A stretch of DNA of 64,000 nt from Bathymodiolus brooksi (GCA_963680875.1 OY804575.1:31772494-31836493), one strand, 5' to 3'. Positions 11,032-22,640 are shown, counted from the stretch's first letter. Notes: generated from the sequence alone by a model not told the origin. Numbers and translations are program-made.

Positions 11032-11790
11032 CTATAAAGAAAACAATGATAAAATGATGGCTTATTGATCTTATCGGACTTGACTATATATAAGATTAAC
11101 ACGGCGGATGTCTTATAAGAAGCAGAAACTGCTTAAATGTCACAAGCACCTGGGTTTCCGGTTCGTGGTGGGGTTCGAGCTACTCATCGTGTTAGTTATT
11201 TGTGTTGTGGTGTGTTTTTATATTTTGTCTGTCTTCGTCCTGTGTTTTATGTGCCCAATGCTGCCAGTGTTTCTAGATTGTCCATTCCTGATTGCACCTT
11301 CGGTTTTCTCTAACAATTATTTAAACTTTCTACAAAATATATGATGACTAGAATTTCTGAAGAATTTTGCGTGTGTAGAGATTACCTTATAAATCAAGTA
11401 GAATCAGTTTACTAAGCAATATGCTTTCAATAAATAGTTAGTTTTATTGTTTGTACTTACGAGTGAGAACTACAATACTTCCACTTGTCCGATTATGTAT
11501 GAGTGTTGGCATTTTACCCACACGTGGAGTGCACTTGCATGATCGTATCATTTCACTACGAGGGGCCGTTTGGGTCCATAATTCTAGTTTAACGCAATAA
11601 CTTTATGCTCAAGTACATGTACCTAGCAAGGATGTGTTTAAGGGTTATCGATTTTACTTCCTTCTACAATTGTTTTTGGAGCAGTTCAGACATTGTATTA
11701 TTTCTTTTATATTTATGTTATTTATGTTAATAGTTACTTTGGACCATACTCTATGATACGTTTAATAGGTTTTCTTACGTGGCAATATAC
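11032..11790. other. RPTP intron, repeat stub only
   Basis: About 11150-11345 carries a plus-strand fragment of the common interspersed repeat ('gtggggttcgagctactcat'), with a hydrophobic spurious frame. Nothing else was recognised. Confidence 0.5.
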
Positions 11791-11878
11791 CCTGAACAAC
11801 ATTCTTTTGGATATTGTCTCTCCTCTTGCCAGCTTTGTGTTTGTCATCATTGTATTTAGGCTTTAATTGCAGAAGTTT
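11791..11878 (-). CDS. RPTP gene, D2 N-terminal exon
   Basis: An 88-bp exon with acceptor 'ttgcttag' and donor 'gtatat', reading KLLQLKPKYNDDKHKAGKRR then DNIQKNVVQ plus G. It joins in phase after EYQ of the previous exon, giving the EYQ(K)LL linker common between D1 and D2 of RPTPs, followed by the A...(K)N...V segment that opens D2. Confidence 0.88.
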
Positions 11879-12029
11879 CTAAGCAAAACAAAAAACAAAT
11901 GAATGCAATAACAATCGGTTTTGTAAGGTTTTGCCGAATAGCTCATACTACAAAATGTAAACGAAAATATTATATTTAGTTTGACAAACGTTATCCGTTG
12001 AAGGCAACAAAAGGGTAATCAGAAGGCAC

Positions 12030-12345
12030 ACTAAGCAACAGGATGATCTCATGTACTCCTATAGGGTAAACAGTTCCTTCTCCACATGTAGCACCAGTCG
12101 TGTTACTATTGTTATCAATCCGTTGATAAGTCATTATTGAGGAAAGGACCGGATTATGATTACGACAAACGGAGCTTATCCGTGGTCATTTGTGACACAG
12201 TTATTCCGCAACGGTTAACCAGGTCATGGTGACGACCGTAAATCTTTCGAAGTGATGACTTCAACTTAACCACTAGTAACACTTCGATCAGTAGCTGCCT
12301 TGTTAGTAGCAACCCTTTATCAAGGAATTGGTGATAGGAATCACA
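12030..12345 (-). mobile_element. Degenerate retroelement 3' fragment (Penelope-like RT family)
   Basis: The segment 'acactaagcaacaggatgatc' ... 'gtagcaccagtcgtgttact' ... 'cgaagtgatgacttcaactt' ... 'gtagcaaccctttatcaagg' recurs at 37430-38060, 40255-40680, 42840-43500 and 48735-49215. Better copies encode the RT tail (see 40255-40680). All are truncated and full of stops. Confidence 0.55.
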
Positions 12346-12409
12346 AGCTTATTAAATTATCATATATCAGATCTTTATTTTCAAATTGTTCACTAAATAG
12401 TAATTTACC

Positions 12410-12690
12410 TGATGTTTCTTGCCTATTCCTATGTTAAATGTGACAAAGGTAGATATGAATTGACTACCCTTCCGGAGCACATTAGTCCACCCCCAGTTTG
12501 TAGTGGGGTTCGTGTTATTCAATCTTTAGTTTTATATGTATGTTTTGTAGATCGTTGTTTGCCCTTTTGTTCCGTTTCCTTTGTCCATTGTGTTGTCTGG
12601 TGTGCTTCGATATACGGATTCTGATTACTCCGTTTGGTATCTTCAAGCTCTTCTTGTATTATCACTTTGTGTTTCTCTTTGTTACTATGT
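12410..12690 (+). mobile_element. Retroelement 3' fragment, opposite orientation
   Basis: 'gaattgactacccttccggagcacattagtccacccccagtttgtagtggggttcgtg' and 'tgcttcgatatacggattctgattactccgtttggtatcttcaagct' are the reverse complement of the repeat family at 42840-43050 and 48735-48910. The hydrophobic frames across it are not genes. It ends just short of the RPTP exon at 12712. Confidence 0.55.
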
Positions 12691-12711
12691 CAGTTGTTCG
12701 TAGTTTATTAC

Positions 12712-12849
12712 CTGATATTCTGTACGGATCCTGGTATTTATTTGGCTTTTCTTTGATTTTTGTGCGTAAGGGAAGTTGTCTACTGGGATTGACGTGTCCC
12801 CGACTGTAAATGCTTCCATTAGAGCATCATACACCATTTCATACTGATC
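12712..12849 (-). CDS. RPTP gene, D1 C-terminal exon and D1-D2 linker
   Basis: A 138-bp exon (46 codons, phase 0-0) with acceptor 'accatag' and donor 'gtaata'. It reads DQYEMVYDALMEAFTVGDTS and continues IPVDNFPYAQKSKK to RTEYQ. QYxxxxDALxEA is the conserved last helix of the first PTP domain (Q-loop Gln present). The following basic stretch is the D1-D2 linker. Confidence 0.92.
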
Positions 12850-13252
12850 CTATGGTATATACAAAGGCATATTAAAACTTATTAACACGACTAAGATGAA
12901 AATTACTTCAAGCTGATAATACAAATTGCCATGCTACAAAAGCAAAATTTTCTTTAATTTGGAGACTAGAAATAGGATTGTTATATGGCACAACATTCAA
13001 TACGCATAATATGTATGTGACAAAATTAAATAAGCGTAGAAAAATAATATGTGCACAATGTGAAAACAATATGATCGTTAAATACACATATTATGACCTA
13101 GAACGATATTCATATATTTACATAACATGCATGTATCTAGCTTAGTGTGAGTGCCACCTTTCTGGATTAAAAATCATTAGATATACTATAAATCAGAAAA
13201 TTGGAAAGTATGATAATCTAATTTCTACGGGACCAAGAAAACGTGTATATAA

Positions 13253-13253
<1 letters not shown>

Positions 13254-13283
<30 letters not shown>
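13254..13283. repeat. (CA)n microsatellite
   Basis: About 15 uninterrupted CA dinucleotides in an RPTP intron. Confidence 0.95.
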
Positions 13284-13285
<2 letters not shown>

Positions 13286-13415
13286 TTTGAAACTATTTAG
13301 TTTAATTTCTACCAAATTGAATTAAATTCTTCCGAGTTTACGTTTTATACATTGTTTAACTATTTTCTAACAGCATTTCTCCTGAATATGTTTTCATTCA
13401 TTACACCAAACTTAC

Positions 13416-13551
13416 AACTGTTTGAATCATATTCATCCTGTTATGTCTCATCATCTCTGTAAATTCCTTGACATCAATAAAACCAGTTTCTTGTCCGTTT
13501 TCATACAATGCATCTAGTGCTATATAAGTTCCAGTTCCACCAATACCTGCA
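13416..13551 (-). CDS. RPTP gene, D1 phosphatase-loop exon, catalytic Arg replaced by Gly
   Basis: A 136-bp exon with acceptor 'atataacag' and donor 'gtaagt'. Joined to the previous exon (HC plus AG) it gives the loop HCSAGIGGTGTYIALDAL. Family consensus is HCSAGxGRTGTYIALD, so the Arg of C-x5-R, which binds the substrate phosphate and is needed for catalysis, is Gly (codon GGA at 13536-13538, one transition from AGA). The rest of the exon (ENGQETGFIDVKEFTEMMR, HNRMNMIQTV) is well conserved. D1 is normally the active domain, so this protein would be catalytically dead or nearly so. Confidence 0.93.
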
Positions 13552-13734
13552 CTGTTATATATATTACAGGTTATATGTATTACTTATTTCATACTTGAAG
13601 AATATATTAGGAATGTGAGGGGGAAAACAAAACAAAACATTGTGGAACACAACTGTTTTGCTAAGCTATTTGTGAATAATTCCTACAAAGAAACTACAAT
13701 GGAAATTCGCTAATAATAGTCAATGTAAATTTTA

Positions 13735-13935
13735 TGCTTTGGTTTATGGTGCTTAACTCCGCTTTCAACAATAGTTCAGCTGTATCGTGGCAGTCACTTT
13801 TATTAGTGGAGGGAACCGGAGTACCCGGTGAAAACCACCGACCTGTTACAAGTCACTGACAAACTTTATCACTTAATGTGGTATCGAGTACACATCACCT
13901 AAGTGGGGTTCGAACTCAAAACGTTAGTTGTGATA
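13735..13935 (-). mobile_element. SINE, reverse orientation, head truncated
   Basis: It carries the tail and central domain on the minus strand ('gtttatggtgcttaactccg', 'gagtacccggtgaaaaccac') and ends around the B-box ('ggggttcgaactcaaaacg'). It matches the family at 28846-29080. Confidence 0.65.
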
Positions 13936-14351
13936 TGTAATTTGTATGTTCAAGATAAAGATTACCTACATTGGTTTGTTTCGTGTTCCTGTTTGAAAGA
14001 ATTTTGGGTGAAAATTCAACAAATATTGAAAATAAATGTTGACATTTTGAAATATATTGTTTATTTTTAGGTACAAGCTGATTGATAAAGATTATTTTGA
14101 TTTCACATATTCTTTAAAACAATTTTACATTTTCATATACAAATTGTATTATGTATCTGACCAAAAGACTAAACAAGTAAGCATATTTGTAAGAACATAT
14201 ATTACTAGAATAAGTCAGGTTCAAAAACTACAAGACAGTAATAACTGTTATCAAACATAAAGAAAAATATCCATATATAGATATGCTTTATGATATGCTA
14301 TGATAGACAGGTCATCGAGTAAGAAGTAAAAATGAAGTAAATTAATCTTAC

Positions 14352-14497
14352 CTACAGTGAACCACTAATGGTCCCCGTAGCTTACACGGTGTTGAACTGA
14401 CTTTTCTATGAAATTTCACTAAATTTGCTTTGTCTGGTACACCATGATCTGGCCATTCTGTGAAATGAAAGTGATGGACCAGTCTTTTTGTCTGATT
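14352..14497 (-). CDS. RPTP gene, D1 WPD-loop exon
   Basis: A 146-bp exon with acceptor 'tcatttag' and donor 'gtaaga'. It reads NQTKRLVHHFHFTEWPDHGV, continues PDKANLVKFHRKV and ends RGPLVVHC plus AG. HFHFTEWPDHGVP is the canonical WPD loop with its general-acid Asp, and PLVVHC carries the catalytic Cys. Only the Arg in the following exon is missing. Confidence 0.95.
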
Positions 14498-15522
14498 CTA
14501 AATGAAGAAAAATAGCATTGATTATACAAAACAACATGAATACACACACAAGCGAAAACATAAATAATTTTAATTCAATAATACAGATAGTATGTATGCA
14601 CATTGGAAAAGAAATCGTTAATGACAACACTTCAACAAAGATGTTGGTACGATATTCACACATCAATTTGTAACGAATCTTTTTGATGGTTCTAGAATTA
14701 TACAAAAACACACACATGCCGCAAAAGACGAAGATAAATTATATACAAATGTCTCGTGCTAAGATGGAGAAAAATGAAATTGCATGTTTGTATGTCCTTT
14801 GCTGAACCGTGCATGTGTTGGTTTATTTACAGCAGACTTGAACCACTTGGGTAGAATTATGGGTATATATTCCATTTAATTCACAAAATAAAGTGATCTC
14901 GGGAATACTCGCAGTTTTACACATATGTAAACTTTTACACGATTATAACTTTTTGGTAAGCTTAAGAAGAATTTATGTCAGCATTTGTTCGTGAACCAAC
15001 AAAGCATGTAGAACAAATGTGGAGTGACATCAACTTCTTTTCTTTTGATACTGAACAAATGTAGAAAGTATGGCATGTCTCCGATTTGTGCAGTTGCACG
15101 CGAACTTTTGTTGGCGGCTGGGTGACGTTTTGTTAAATCTCCTTAGATCTCTTATAGCGACGTACAATGACGAACTTTGAAGAATGAATACCTGGCCGAT
15201 TTTGATGATCATCTAAGTTTAAAGCATGAACTAAGTTAGCTTTTAAGTGTTGTGTTGTCTTGTTTTAGTTTCTTTCGTTCGGTGTCTTGTGTCCATTATT
15301 GGTTGTGTCTCTTGCTTGTTCACAGATTTAAGACTTTTTTGAGGAGACGGAAAAATAACTCGCTTTTCGCAATAAACAGTTTTTTTGCATTTTCCATCAA
15401 TGAAAAAAAAATGTTTTGGTTGCGACGACCACTCTAGTCAAAACTCTAAGTACTATCATATAGTAGAGAAAACTTAGTTTATCCAATCTGGAAGAGCATG
15501 CATATGAAAACCTTATACTTAC
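14498..15522. other. RPTP intron, nothing recognised
   Basis: No exon or recognisable element. The short open frames are spurious. Confidence 0.55.
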
Positions 15523-15654
15523 TGTTTTATTGATCATTTCTATACATCGATCAATATAAATTGTATGTGTGTACTCTACAGTCATATTCAGTATGAAGTT
15601 TGTTAATTCTAACGGTGATGTCGTGGTTTGTGGCCAATATTGTTCACACTTTAT
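15523..15654 (-). CDS. RPTP gene, D1 KCEQYWP exon
   Basis: A 132-bp exon (44 codons, phase 0-0) with acceptor 'atttatag' and donor 'gtaagt', reading IKCEQYWPQTTTSPLELTNF and ending RCIEMINKT. KCxQYWP is a PTP-domain hallmark. It joins in phase to EGAK of the exon at 17780-17877. Confidence 0.93.
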
Positions 15655-17779
15655 CTATAAATACAAATATATTCATATGTTAAATTACTCGAAATTGTCA
15701 TCACATTTCTTAATTGTCATTACGTTTGATTTATTGATGGAGAAAGTGGAGCAGTCAGGAAATGTCACCGACGGGATCGCACCTGTTATATACGTAGATG
15801 TAATTCGAACTAGCATGCTATCTCGGCCACAACTCCTCTCAAACACAATTACATTAATATTTGTGAGAAGAGTTTAAAGACAACTAAGGGGTAATCAGAA
15901 TTGGTTAATCGAAGAAAAACAGACAACAAAATGGTCAAAAGAAAAAAGACAAACAACGATTTAAAAAACATAAACATAAAACTAAAGATCGAGTAGATGT
16001 TAAAATAAATATGTTGATATGATATCTAGACAACATATGTACAGCGTTGGAATATATAAAATTCGTTTGTACGAATATTTCTGTCTAGTGTCTCAGTGTG
16101 TGCAAATGCATTTTTATATATTCCGACAATGTACGTATATTGTGTTTATCCTGTAATATCATAGCACAAAAAAACCTGCCAAACTCTACAAAATATACCA
16201 GATATAAAGTCGTTCTAATCGTTTTTAATGGTGTTCCATGTGATGTCAACTTTTATACTGTTACCGTTTCTTACCGTTGTACAGTACGAATCACGTATCA
16301 GACACAAAACTATAGATTGATTTATGATGATAATATTCATGTATAGCAAACATTTATCTAGTCAATGTAATTTGACTGCTAGAATTGAACCAGGGCAGGA
16401 TAATTGTTTTACTATGGTGTCATCAGTATTGATAACGAGAAATAAATAGTTTTTAAACAGTAAAACATTACATATGCACAATATTGTATAATCTACATTA
16501 TAATTGTCTCAAGTAAAAACACAGAGCTAAAGATAGGCACAGAACACATCATATACCTTAGTTATTAGGTGCTATGGGAGTCTGGTATTTAATTTAAACA
16601 AAATCAGAGCATTGATTCGCGTATTTGATTCGGCATATGCATTGCAGAAGATGATCGTGTAGAGGAAGAGCTTGACGGTATACCCGTAATGGATCAATTA
16701 GGCTATACATTTATGACCCGTTCTTCCCATCGTCGTTTATACAATTAGCATTATTATTGATATAGTATTGAGAAAAAAAACTTTCAAGAGTGAAGTAAAC
16801 AACTTCACCAATATCAACAAAACGAATAATTACATCTCAGCTCAAATCAATGAAAACCAAAAAAGTATGACGTATTCCTATGGAAACCCGGGCCATGAAT
16901 TGAGACAGGCAAGCAATATGACACTGTTAAACAGGTAAATGAGATACCAACTCTCTTCATTTTTATTAATTGGATCTCAAACGGCAATGCACATATAAAC
17001 AAGCACCTTAGCTTCCACTCAAAATGACTACACAATATTTGCCTGATGGGAGCCCTGTGTTTGATTTTGCCTGTGCTTGTAATTTCGCAATGTGATGTCG
17101 ATCACAATCATGACGGTATTTGTAAGATTGCTTTATTTGTATGTTATTTTCCTGTTGATAATCTCTCGTCAGGGAAGTGAATTACTATACGTCAAATGAC
17201 ATCAAAACAACAAAGATGCCGAGATATAGAGTTTATCAACAGAAGCAACGAGTACAACACATACTCATTGTAGGGTATGAATTATACTCATTATTGAGGA
17301 ACCCTACTGTGACAGTAAAATGTAGAACAGCAATAAAAGTGTTGTTCCTTTACTTTAGTTTCTGTCTGACATATGACATTTTACTCACATTCGGAAAACA
17401 CTTGCATGTCTGAACCATTTCATTAAGAAGGGAAAATTGAGACCAGAAAACTAGCCTAGCATTTTATTGCAATGTATGTTACAAGTCCGGAAAGTGAACG
17501 GTCATTTGTGGCATTGATTTTCTTTTCATTATATTCTTATTAATGAACAAAAAATAATAAAAGTGCATATGTTCGCTTACCCTCAAAAGACCGCATACTA
17601 TTACAATAATGAACAACATAACTATGTGCAGTACAATACTAGTCAGTAACTGATAGTAATTTGTTGTTCAGCTGACAAGGTAGAATTTGTTCGTTAAACA
17701 CCATTACTATATTGAGACAATAAATGTGTTATCTATATAAACGTATTATACTGAGATAAAGTAATAAATGTATAATTAC
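15655..17779. other. RPTP intron with repeat stubs only
   Basis: About 15880-16000 is a stub of the 'ggtaatcagaa...cagacaacaaaatgg' repeat family. The remaining roughly 1.7 kb is AT-rich with no supported exon or RNA gene. Confidence 0.55.
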
Positions 17780-17877
17780 CTTCGCTCCTTCTGTCAAGTT
17801 TGTAACCATTACAATTTTACCGACATGTTCTTGCCAAATCATCTGCCAAAAATCATTTAACGTTATCTTCTTTGGTC
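17780..17877 (-). CDS. RPTP gene, D1 exon (DFWQMIWQ)
   Basis: A 98-bp exon with acceptor 'cattccag' and donor 'gtaatt'. It completes ATQG and reads [18 protein letters not shown], then [14 protein letters not shown]. TxxDFWxMIWE and IVMxTxLxExxK are standard PTP motifs. Confidence 0.94.
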
Positions 17878-18278
17878 CTGGAATGTAAAGCATACACATT
17901 TGGTTATATATGTATTGCCATTGGAGATCCAATTGTCTAGAGATGGGGATATCTTTCTCTCCGATTTAACAATGAAACATATGTATGTCTGTCGCAAGCC
18001 AGAATCTGGATTTCTATCGCCATATGTCATGATCTTTTATATGTGCAATGCTCTTACGTAACAGGTGATTATCCTTTTTCTTGATATTGATGGAATTGTT
18101 GACCATCACTGCTTACACTTTCTTTTACCATAACCGTCATACTCATTCGAAATTAATTATGACACAGCAAAAGTTATTCTTTATTTTAATGTCCTTGATT
18201 GTGTCACTTCTAGATGTGTAGGCATATTCAGATTTTATTGTTATATTCTTGAGAATACTACATTTTTAATATTTATAC

Positions 18279-18315
18279 CTTGAGTAGCTATATATGCTTT
18301 GTCGTGGCTGTAACT
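18279..18315 (-). CDS. RPTP gene, D1 micro-exon (AYIATQG)
   Basis: A 37-bp exon with acceptor 'tttgcag' and donor 'gtataa', reading SYSHDKAYIATQ plus G. The motif AYIATQGP is shared by nearly all classical PTPs, and the short exon is common in RPTP genes. Both phases match its neighbours. Confidence 0.9.
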
Positions 18316-18795
18316 CTGCAAATGTAATATGTTAAGAGATTACTTCACTTCCTCTTCAGAAATTATACCATGAACAAACATATCACACTAAACAATCCAT
18401 ACAAAAACAGAGACACAATGGTATCGATTTGCTGCTTAGACATGTGCCATTATAAATATAAGATGACTTGTTCATCATTATTCTAAATCCCCTCCTAAGC
18501 CACACAATGCGTTCTCCATAATATACTACTTGACGAAATATATGCATTAAACCTACTTATAATTACGCATGCAACATATATAACAAGCCAAACACGTGAA
18601 CAGTCATGTATTTGTGTGTTAGGGTATTGATTTTGCCTGTTTCTGCGATTTTGGATATTGGAACTGTTCCGACAGTGTGGATGTTTTGTTATTCATTTTA
18701 TACATAGTGATAATTCCATGGTTCCTACCACAGCTTTACTTGGTGACTGTATCATAATCACTTGTTGATATCTATTAAAACACAAGAAATCTTAC

Positions 18796-18863
18796 CTTTA
18801 TGTAATTGGCATTTATATAGTCTGCGTTACTGGCTTCAGCTAACTTAACTCTGGAATGGTCAT
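18796..18863 (-). CDS. RPTP gene, D1 exon (DHSRVKL...DYINANYI)
   Basis: A 68-bp exon with acceptor 'atttag' and donor 'gtaaga'. It completes PY and reads DHSRVKLAEASNADYINANY then IK. This is the conserved substrate-recognition segment (pTyr loop: Tyr and Arg-Val present). Its 5' half plus acceptor has been copied three more times upstream (18894-19080). Confidence 0.94.
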
Positions 18864-19080
18864 CTAAATATTAAAACATATAAAACTACAGTGTTACTGG
18901 CTTCAGCTAGCTTAACTCTGGAATGGTCATCTAAATATTAAAACATATCAAACTACAGTATTACTGGCTTCAGTTAACTCTGGAATGGTCATCTAAATAT
19001 TAAAACATATAAAACTACAGTATTACTGGCTTCAGTTAACTCTGGAATGGTCATCTAAATATTAAAACATATAAAACCTC
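18827..19080. repeat. Exon-edge tandem array, four copies of 62-67 bp
   Basis: Copies begin 'ttactggcttcag' at 18827, 18894, 18961 and 19023. Copy 1 is the real 5' part of the D1 exon (18796-18863) plus its acceptor and about 30 bp of intron. Copies 2-4 repeat the acceptor and coding bases inside the intron. The last two copies have lost five bases, so the exon frame meets TGA. Each copy offers a decoy acceptor. Confidence 0.93.
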
Positions 19081-19143
19081 AGATGAACTGTATATCATCA
19101 CTCAATATAATCAGGATGTTGATGGCTTTAAATCTTAGCTTAA

Positions 19144-20035
19144 AGGCATATTGTCTACCACAATCGTAATTTTTTCATTCACAAAATTATTGTCGTTTTC
19201 CGTACTGACCTTCATATAATGAAGATTAAACACCGAATTATTGGCGAATACGCTACGAAACGTTGTTTTTTCGATTTAAAAAAGATGACCATCGTTACTG
19301 GAAGCTAATTAATTATGCACTGACATAAGCGATGCCAAATCTATTGTTATCTATTTGTATGCCCATAGCCCGGATGTTGCAGCATGGATGATAAAATTCG
19401 TGTTTGTTTACCTCGCAAATACAGCCGTTTTATGCTATTCATTGACAATAATTTGCTGTTGCCAAGTGCGAGATTACATTTATTGAATAATATCTACCGA
19501 AAATGATCATAAGCATCATCATAAATTCATAAAATATGAAAAACGATTGAGAAATGAAGGAAAAAACATGCTCGGCTTACTTATCAAGCAACATATTTGC
19601 CACTTCAGCGGGAGTTTGGACGCGTAGCACTTCCTTGAGTTCGTTCCAACGATCCAACTGATCCCCTATATATATCCTGCATTTGTTTCATTTGGAAGAT
19701 ATTTCACTTCTATTTATCTTTCTCTCTAAATCCGTCAAAGTCGCTTTCTTCCACGCGTTGACACTTTCTATTTTGCCCAAGAACCATATGTTGTTTATTG
19801 TTTCTAAACAGTGCGCATGCCCAAGACGGGCTCACATAGAAGGCCATATGAATAGATTTGAATTCTTGTTATCCTGGACAATAATTCCGAAAGCGATAGT
19901 TTTGGGTCTTTTCTATAAAAAAATCGCATCTTTTGCAATATAACTCGGTGTTAATCTTCATTTTATGAAGGTCAGTACGGAAAACGACAATAATTTTGGG
20001 TATGAAAAAATACGATTGTGGTAGACAATAACCCT
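19144..20035. mobile_element. 892-bp element with about 105-bp terminal inverted repeats and TTAA target site
   Basis: Left end 'aggcatattgtctaccacaa' and the reverse complement of the right end ('agggttattgtctaccacaa') start inverted repeats that match over about 105 bp. TTAA flanks both ends (19140-19143 and 20036-20039). TTAA duplication is typical of piggyBac and Kolobok elements. On the minus strand at about 19570-19680 a short frame reads GDQLDRWNELKEVLRVQTP and AEVANMLLDK, perhaps a relic of an element-encoded protein. It is too short to be autonomous. It sits in an RPTP intron. Confidence 0.8.
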
Positions 20036-20395
20036 TTAAATAAGGGTTCGTGATATATTTAGGTTTAAAATGGGCCATCAAATTGTTCAAATATCATTTT
20101 GAACCAATACACACACGAAACGTGTCACTAATTCATGCTTAACCGGTTCATACCCTAATGCTTAAATTAACTGTGTTGGAAAAAGCACAATGCTGTCAGG
20201 AATGCGAAACATTTTATTTGACTAAATCAGCCTTGATGTTGGACCCGCATTGGCAAAATTCCAGCATATCGTGGCGTAAAGAAGTAACAAAAAAGTGACT
20301 ATTACAAATGAGTATTGTTATATTTATTGTGGTATTCTTTACATAGATAATATGTTAATATTTATCATATGTTTAACTTATATAATATATCTTAC

Positions 20396-20483
20396 ATGGA
20401 AATGTAGTCAGATAACGGTTCTTTTGCTTGTTTTCCTCATTTGTTCCCTCCGTATGTGGATATTGTAATCCTACTGGTAACAT
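20396..20483 (-). CDS. RPTP gene, D1 exon (KNRYLTTFP)
   Basis: An 88-bp exon with acceptor 'gttacag' and donor 'gtaaga', reading MLPVGLQYPHTEGTNEENKQ then KNRYLTTFP plus T. It matches the F..EF..LP.G......EN..KNRY..I.PYDHSRV consensus. It joins EFS of the previous exon and YDHSRV of the next. Confidence 0.93.
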
Positions 20484-21451
20484 CTGTAACATTACATTAA
20501 TTGTTAATTAACACCAACTTAGCAGTATTGCAGCTAGTTTCCTTGCTAGCTCAAGATTACAAATAACAAATTATGTAGATAATAAGATACTGGAATGCAC
20601 AGGCCTAGTGTTTCTTTTGTTACAGGTAAACGAGGAGATATACCATTGTGCTTGCAACGGGTCATTGAAGACCACCGCAAAGTGTCTTGTACGTTAAGTA
20701 GTAGTATGAAATTCTCCGATCACGTGGCACTAGTTTATGTCCCATCTTAAGGGCGAGTTATATACTTGATTAAAAATCAGTGGATACTCCTTATGAAGTG
20801 ATTGTAAAGCCCATGTATACTTTATTTCTACACACGAGTGGCTTACCTTATAAACAGTAGCAATACATCTACTAGCAATACAACTATTCCAAATATTGTA
20901 TATGTATCATATTAGATAATAATATTTTTCTAGTACTCACATGTAGACAATACCTGTATGACGGCATCATTTCGGTTTTGGCTTAACACCGACAAATTTG
21001 TATCACGGTTTCTGTTAAGCTAAGGGAATGAGTAGTCGTGTATATTGGAGCTATCGATTTTTCCTCAGTTTTTACAATTTTCCTATTAGATTATGGAAAT
21101 GTGATATGTTTTTTTTCCTTTTTATTGTATTCTCACATTACCTTGCAATAAAACAATAACCATACATACAAACATTAAGATATCAACATGAACAATATTT
21201 GGTCTGTATCAAGAACCTCTTGAAATTAAAAAAAATAACATTTTCCTGAAGCATTGTCCGATCTTAGCACTTATACTATATATGGAGTATCAGAGTTTTG
21301 GAAAATCCTACTAAACTAGACAACTCACGAAAGGTAGAATCGAATGCAAATTATGAGCCCTAAATGATCCCAAGCATATTTTTATATTTGCTTTAAGATG
21401 GTCAATGAATTACATTTACTGTAAAGGGAGGTAATAATAAACGATTCTTAC
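20484..21451. other. RPTP intron, nothing recognised
   Basis: About 1 kb of AT-rich intron without a recognisable element. Confidence 0.55.
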
Positions 21452-21738
21452 AGAAAATTCTTCATTAAATTCTGTACTTTTCTGTTTCATTTCTACAACC
21501 AAGGCCAGATCGTTCACTGCGATACGATACTTTGAAATCTTCTCGTTCAATTCTATGTTAGAATACATAGTATCACACTCCTTTGTGTTATTGACGTATA
21601 AGTCTTCTTTCTGACCGACGTGTTCAACGTTTATAGTCATTATATCTGTAGATGAAGTAGGGTTTGTATCATTACTCCATAGGTCTCCTTTCACTACATT
21701 ATCATATTGTGGTCCGCCATAGCTATTGTTGACACGAC
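21452..21738 (-). CDS. RPTP gene, cytoplasmic juxtamembrane exon and start of D1
   Basis: A 287-bp exon with acceptor 'tatcactag' and donor 'gtaaga'. It begins GRVNNSYGGPQYDNVVKGD and contains several tyrosines in acidic/polar context (GPQYDNVV, EDLYVNN, DTMYSNI). It then enters the wedge/D1 start (ISKYRIAVNDLALVVEMKQK, FNEEFS). YDNV- and YSNI-like tyrosines are possible phosphorylation or SH2-docking sites (inference). It joins HPG of the exon at 23439-23500. Confidence 0.9.
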
Positions 21739-22410
21739 CTAGTGATAGACATGAGAAACATGTAAACATAAAAGATTTTTAATACTATGCTTAATTTTAT
21801 ATACAACCATTTGACTGGTTCGACCCCATATCGGGTCAATCAAAAGACTATGAAAACAAATATATCCAATTTAGTGTGCATGACACATTTGTTGAAAAAC
21901 AAACTTTAATTAGATATACCAAATGTTAAAACAGATTGCAAGGCAAAATTGACTTAACAGACTATTGGAAGCAAGAATATCAAATGGCATTAACAGGGTG
22001 ACACCATTCGGATAAGGTTATCTGTGACTGGGGGATGAACTTTATTTGTAATAACATTTGTATTATTTTGGGACTGTAAATTTCATTGATAATTATATCT
22101 TATAAACCATATCAGTCCGGAAACAATCGCTATTGAACGGATGCTACCCTCAGGGATTATTATTCTACATTCAGAGGTAACATGCTAGTTATATTTATTT
22201 AATCGTAAACATATAATTTAGTGCGCATGGTACGTTTCTGGAATAACCTTCATAGCCAAACTTGGCTAAGGTTGCCTATGCTATACAGTTGTATTTGGTG
22301 CCTCTCATCTAAAGTTGTTCTCGCCTTGATACATGTGTAGCTGAAATATTGTTCGCTAAACGGCAATCACTTCCATTAAAATTAAATGAATGAGCCATTC
22401 CGAATGAAAA

Positions 22411-22482
22411 TTATATAATTAGCATTGCTTCTCTATTATATAATTAGCACTGCTTCTCAATTATATAATTAGCATTGCTTCA
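22411..22482. repeat. Three copies of a 25-bp repeat
   Basis: 'ttatataattagcattgctt' plus a short spacer is repeated three times in an RPTP intron. Confidence 0.85.
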
Positions 22483-22499
22483 CTGTACAAAGGATATGA

Positions 22500-22640
22500 A
22501 GATAGTAAAGGACAAAATGCAATGGCCAAAAGAAGAAAAAAGACAAAAACGGTCGATAAACACTACACTTAAAAAGAACGATTGGACAACAGAAACCACA
22601 CAACAACTGGGGATAAACTCATGTGCTCCGGCAGGATAGG
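22500..22640 (-). mobile_element. Retroelement 3' fragment (same family as 42840-43500)
   Basis: It contains 'agtaaaggacaaaatgcaatggcc', 'cggtcgataaacactacact' and 'ctggggataaactcatgtgctccggcaggataggcagttcc', matching other copies of the degenerate RT repeat. Confidence 0.5.

Noticed and set aside
12540..12809. Hydrophobic plus-strand frame that could be a membrane protein
   Set aside because: It overlaps the reversed retroelement 3' repeat and the antisense of the D1 C-terminal exon. The same peptide type appears wherever that repeat occurs.
13416..13551. Alternative splicing that would restore Arg in the D1 loop
   Set aside because: The loop codons GGT GGA ACT are inside the exon and not at a junction, and no duplicate exon with an Arg version was found nearby.
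19570..19680. Extra coding exon of the RPTP gene (GDQLDRWNELKEVL)
   Set aside because: It lies inside the TTAA-flanked element, has no PTP similarity, and the D1 exons on both sides join in phase without it.
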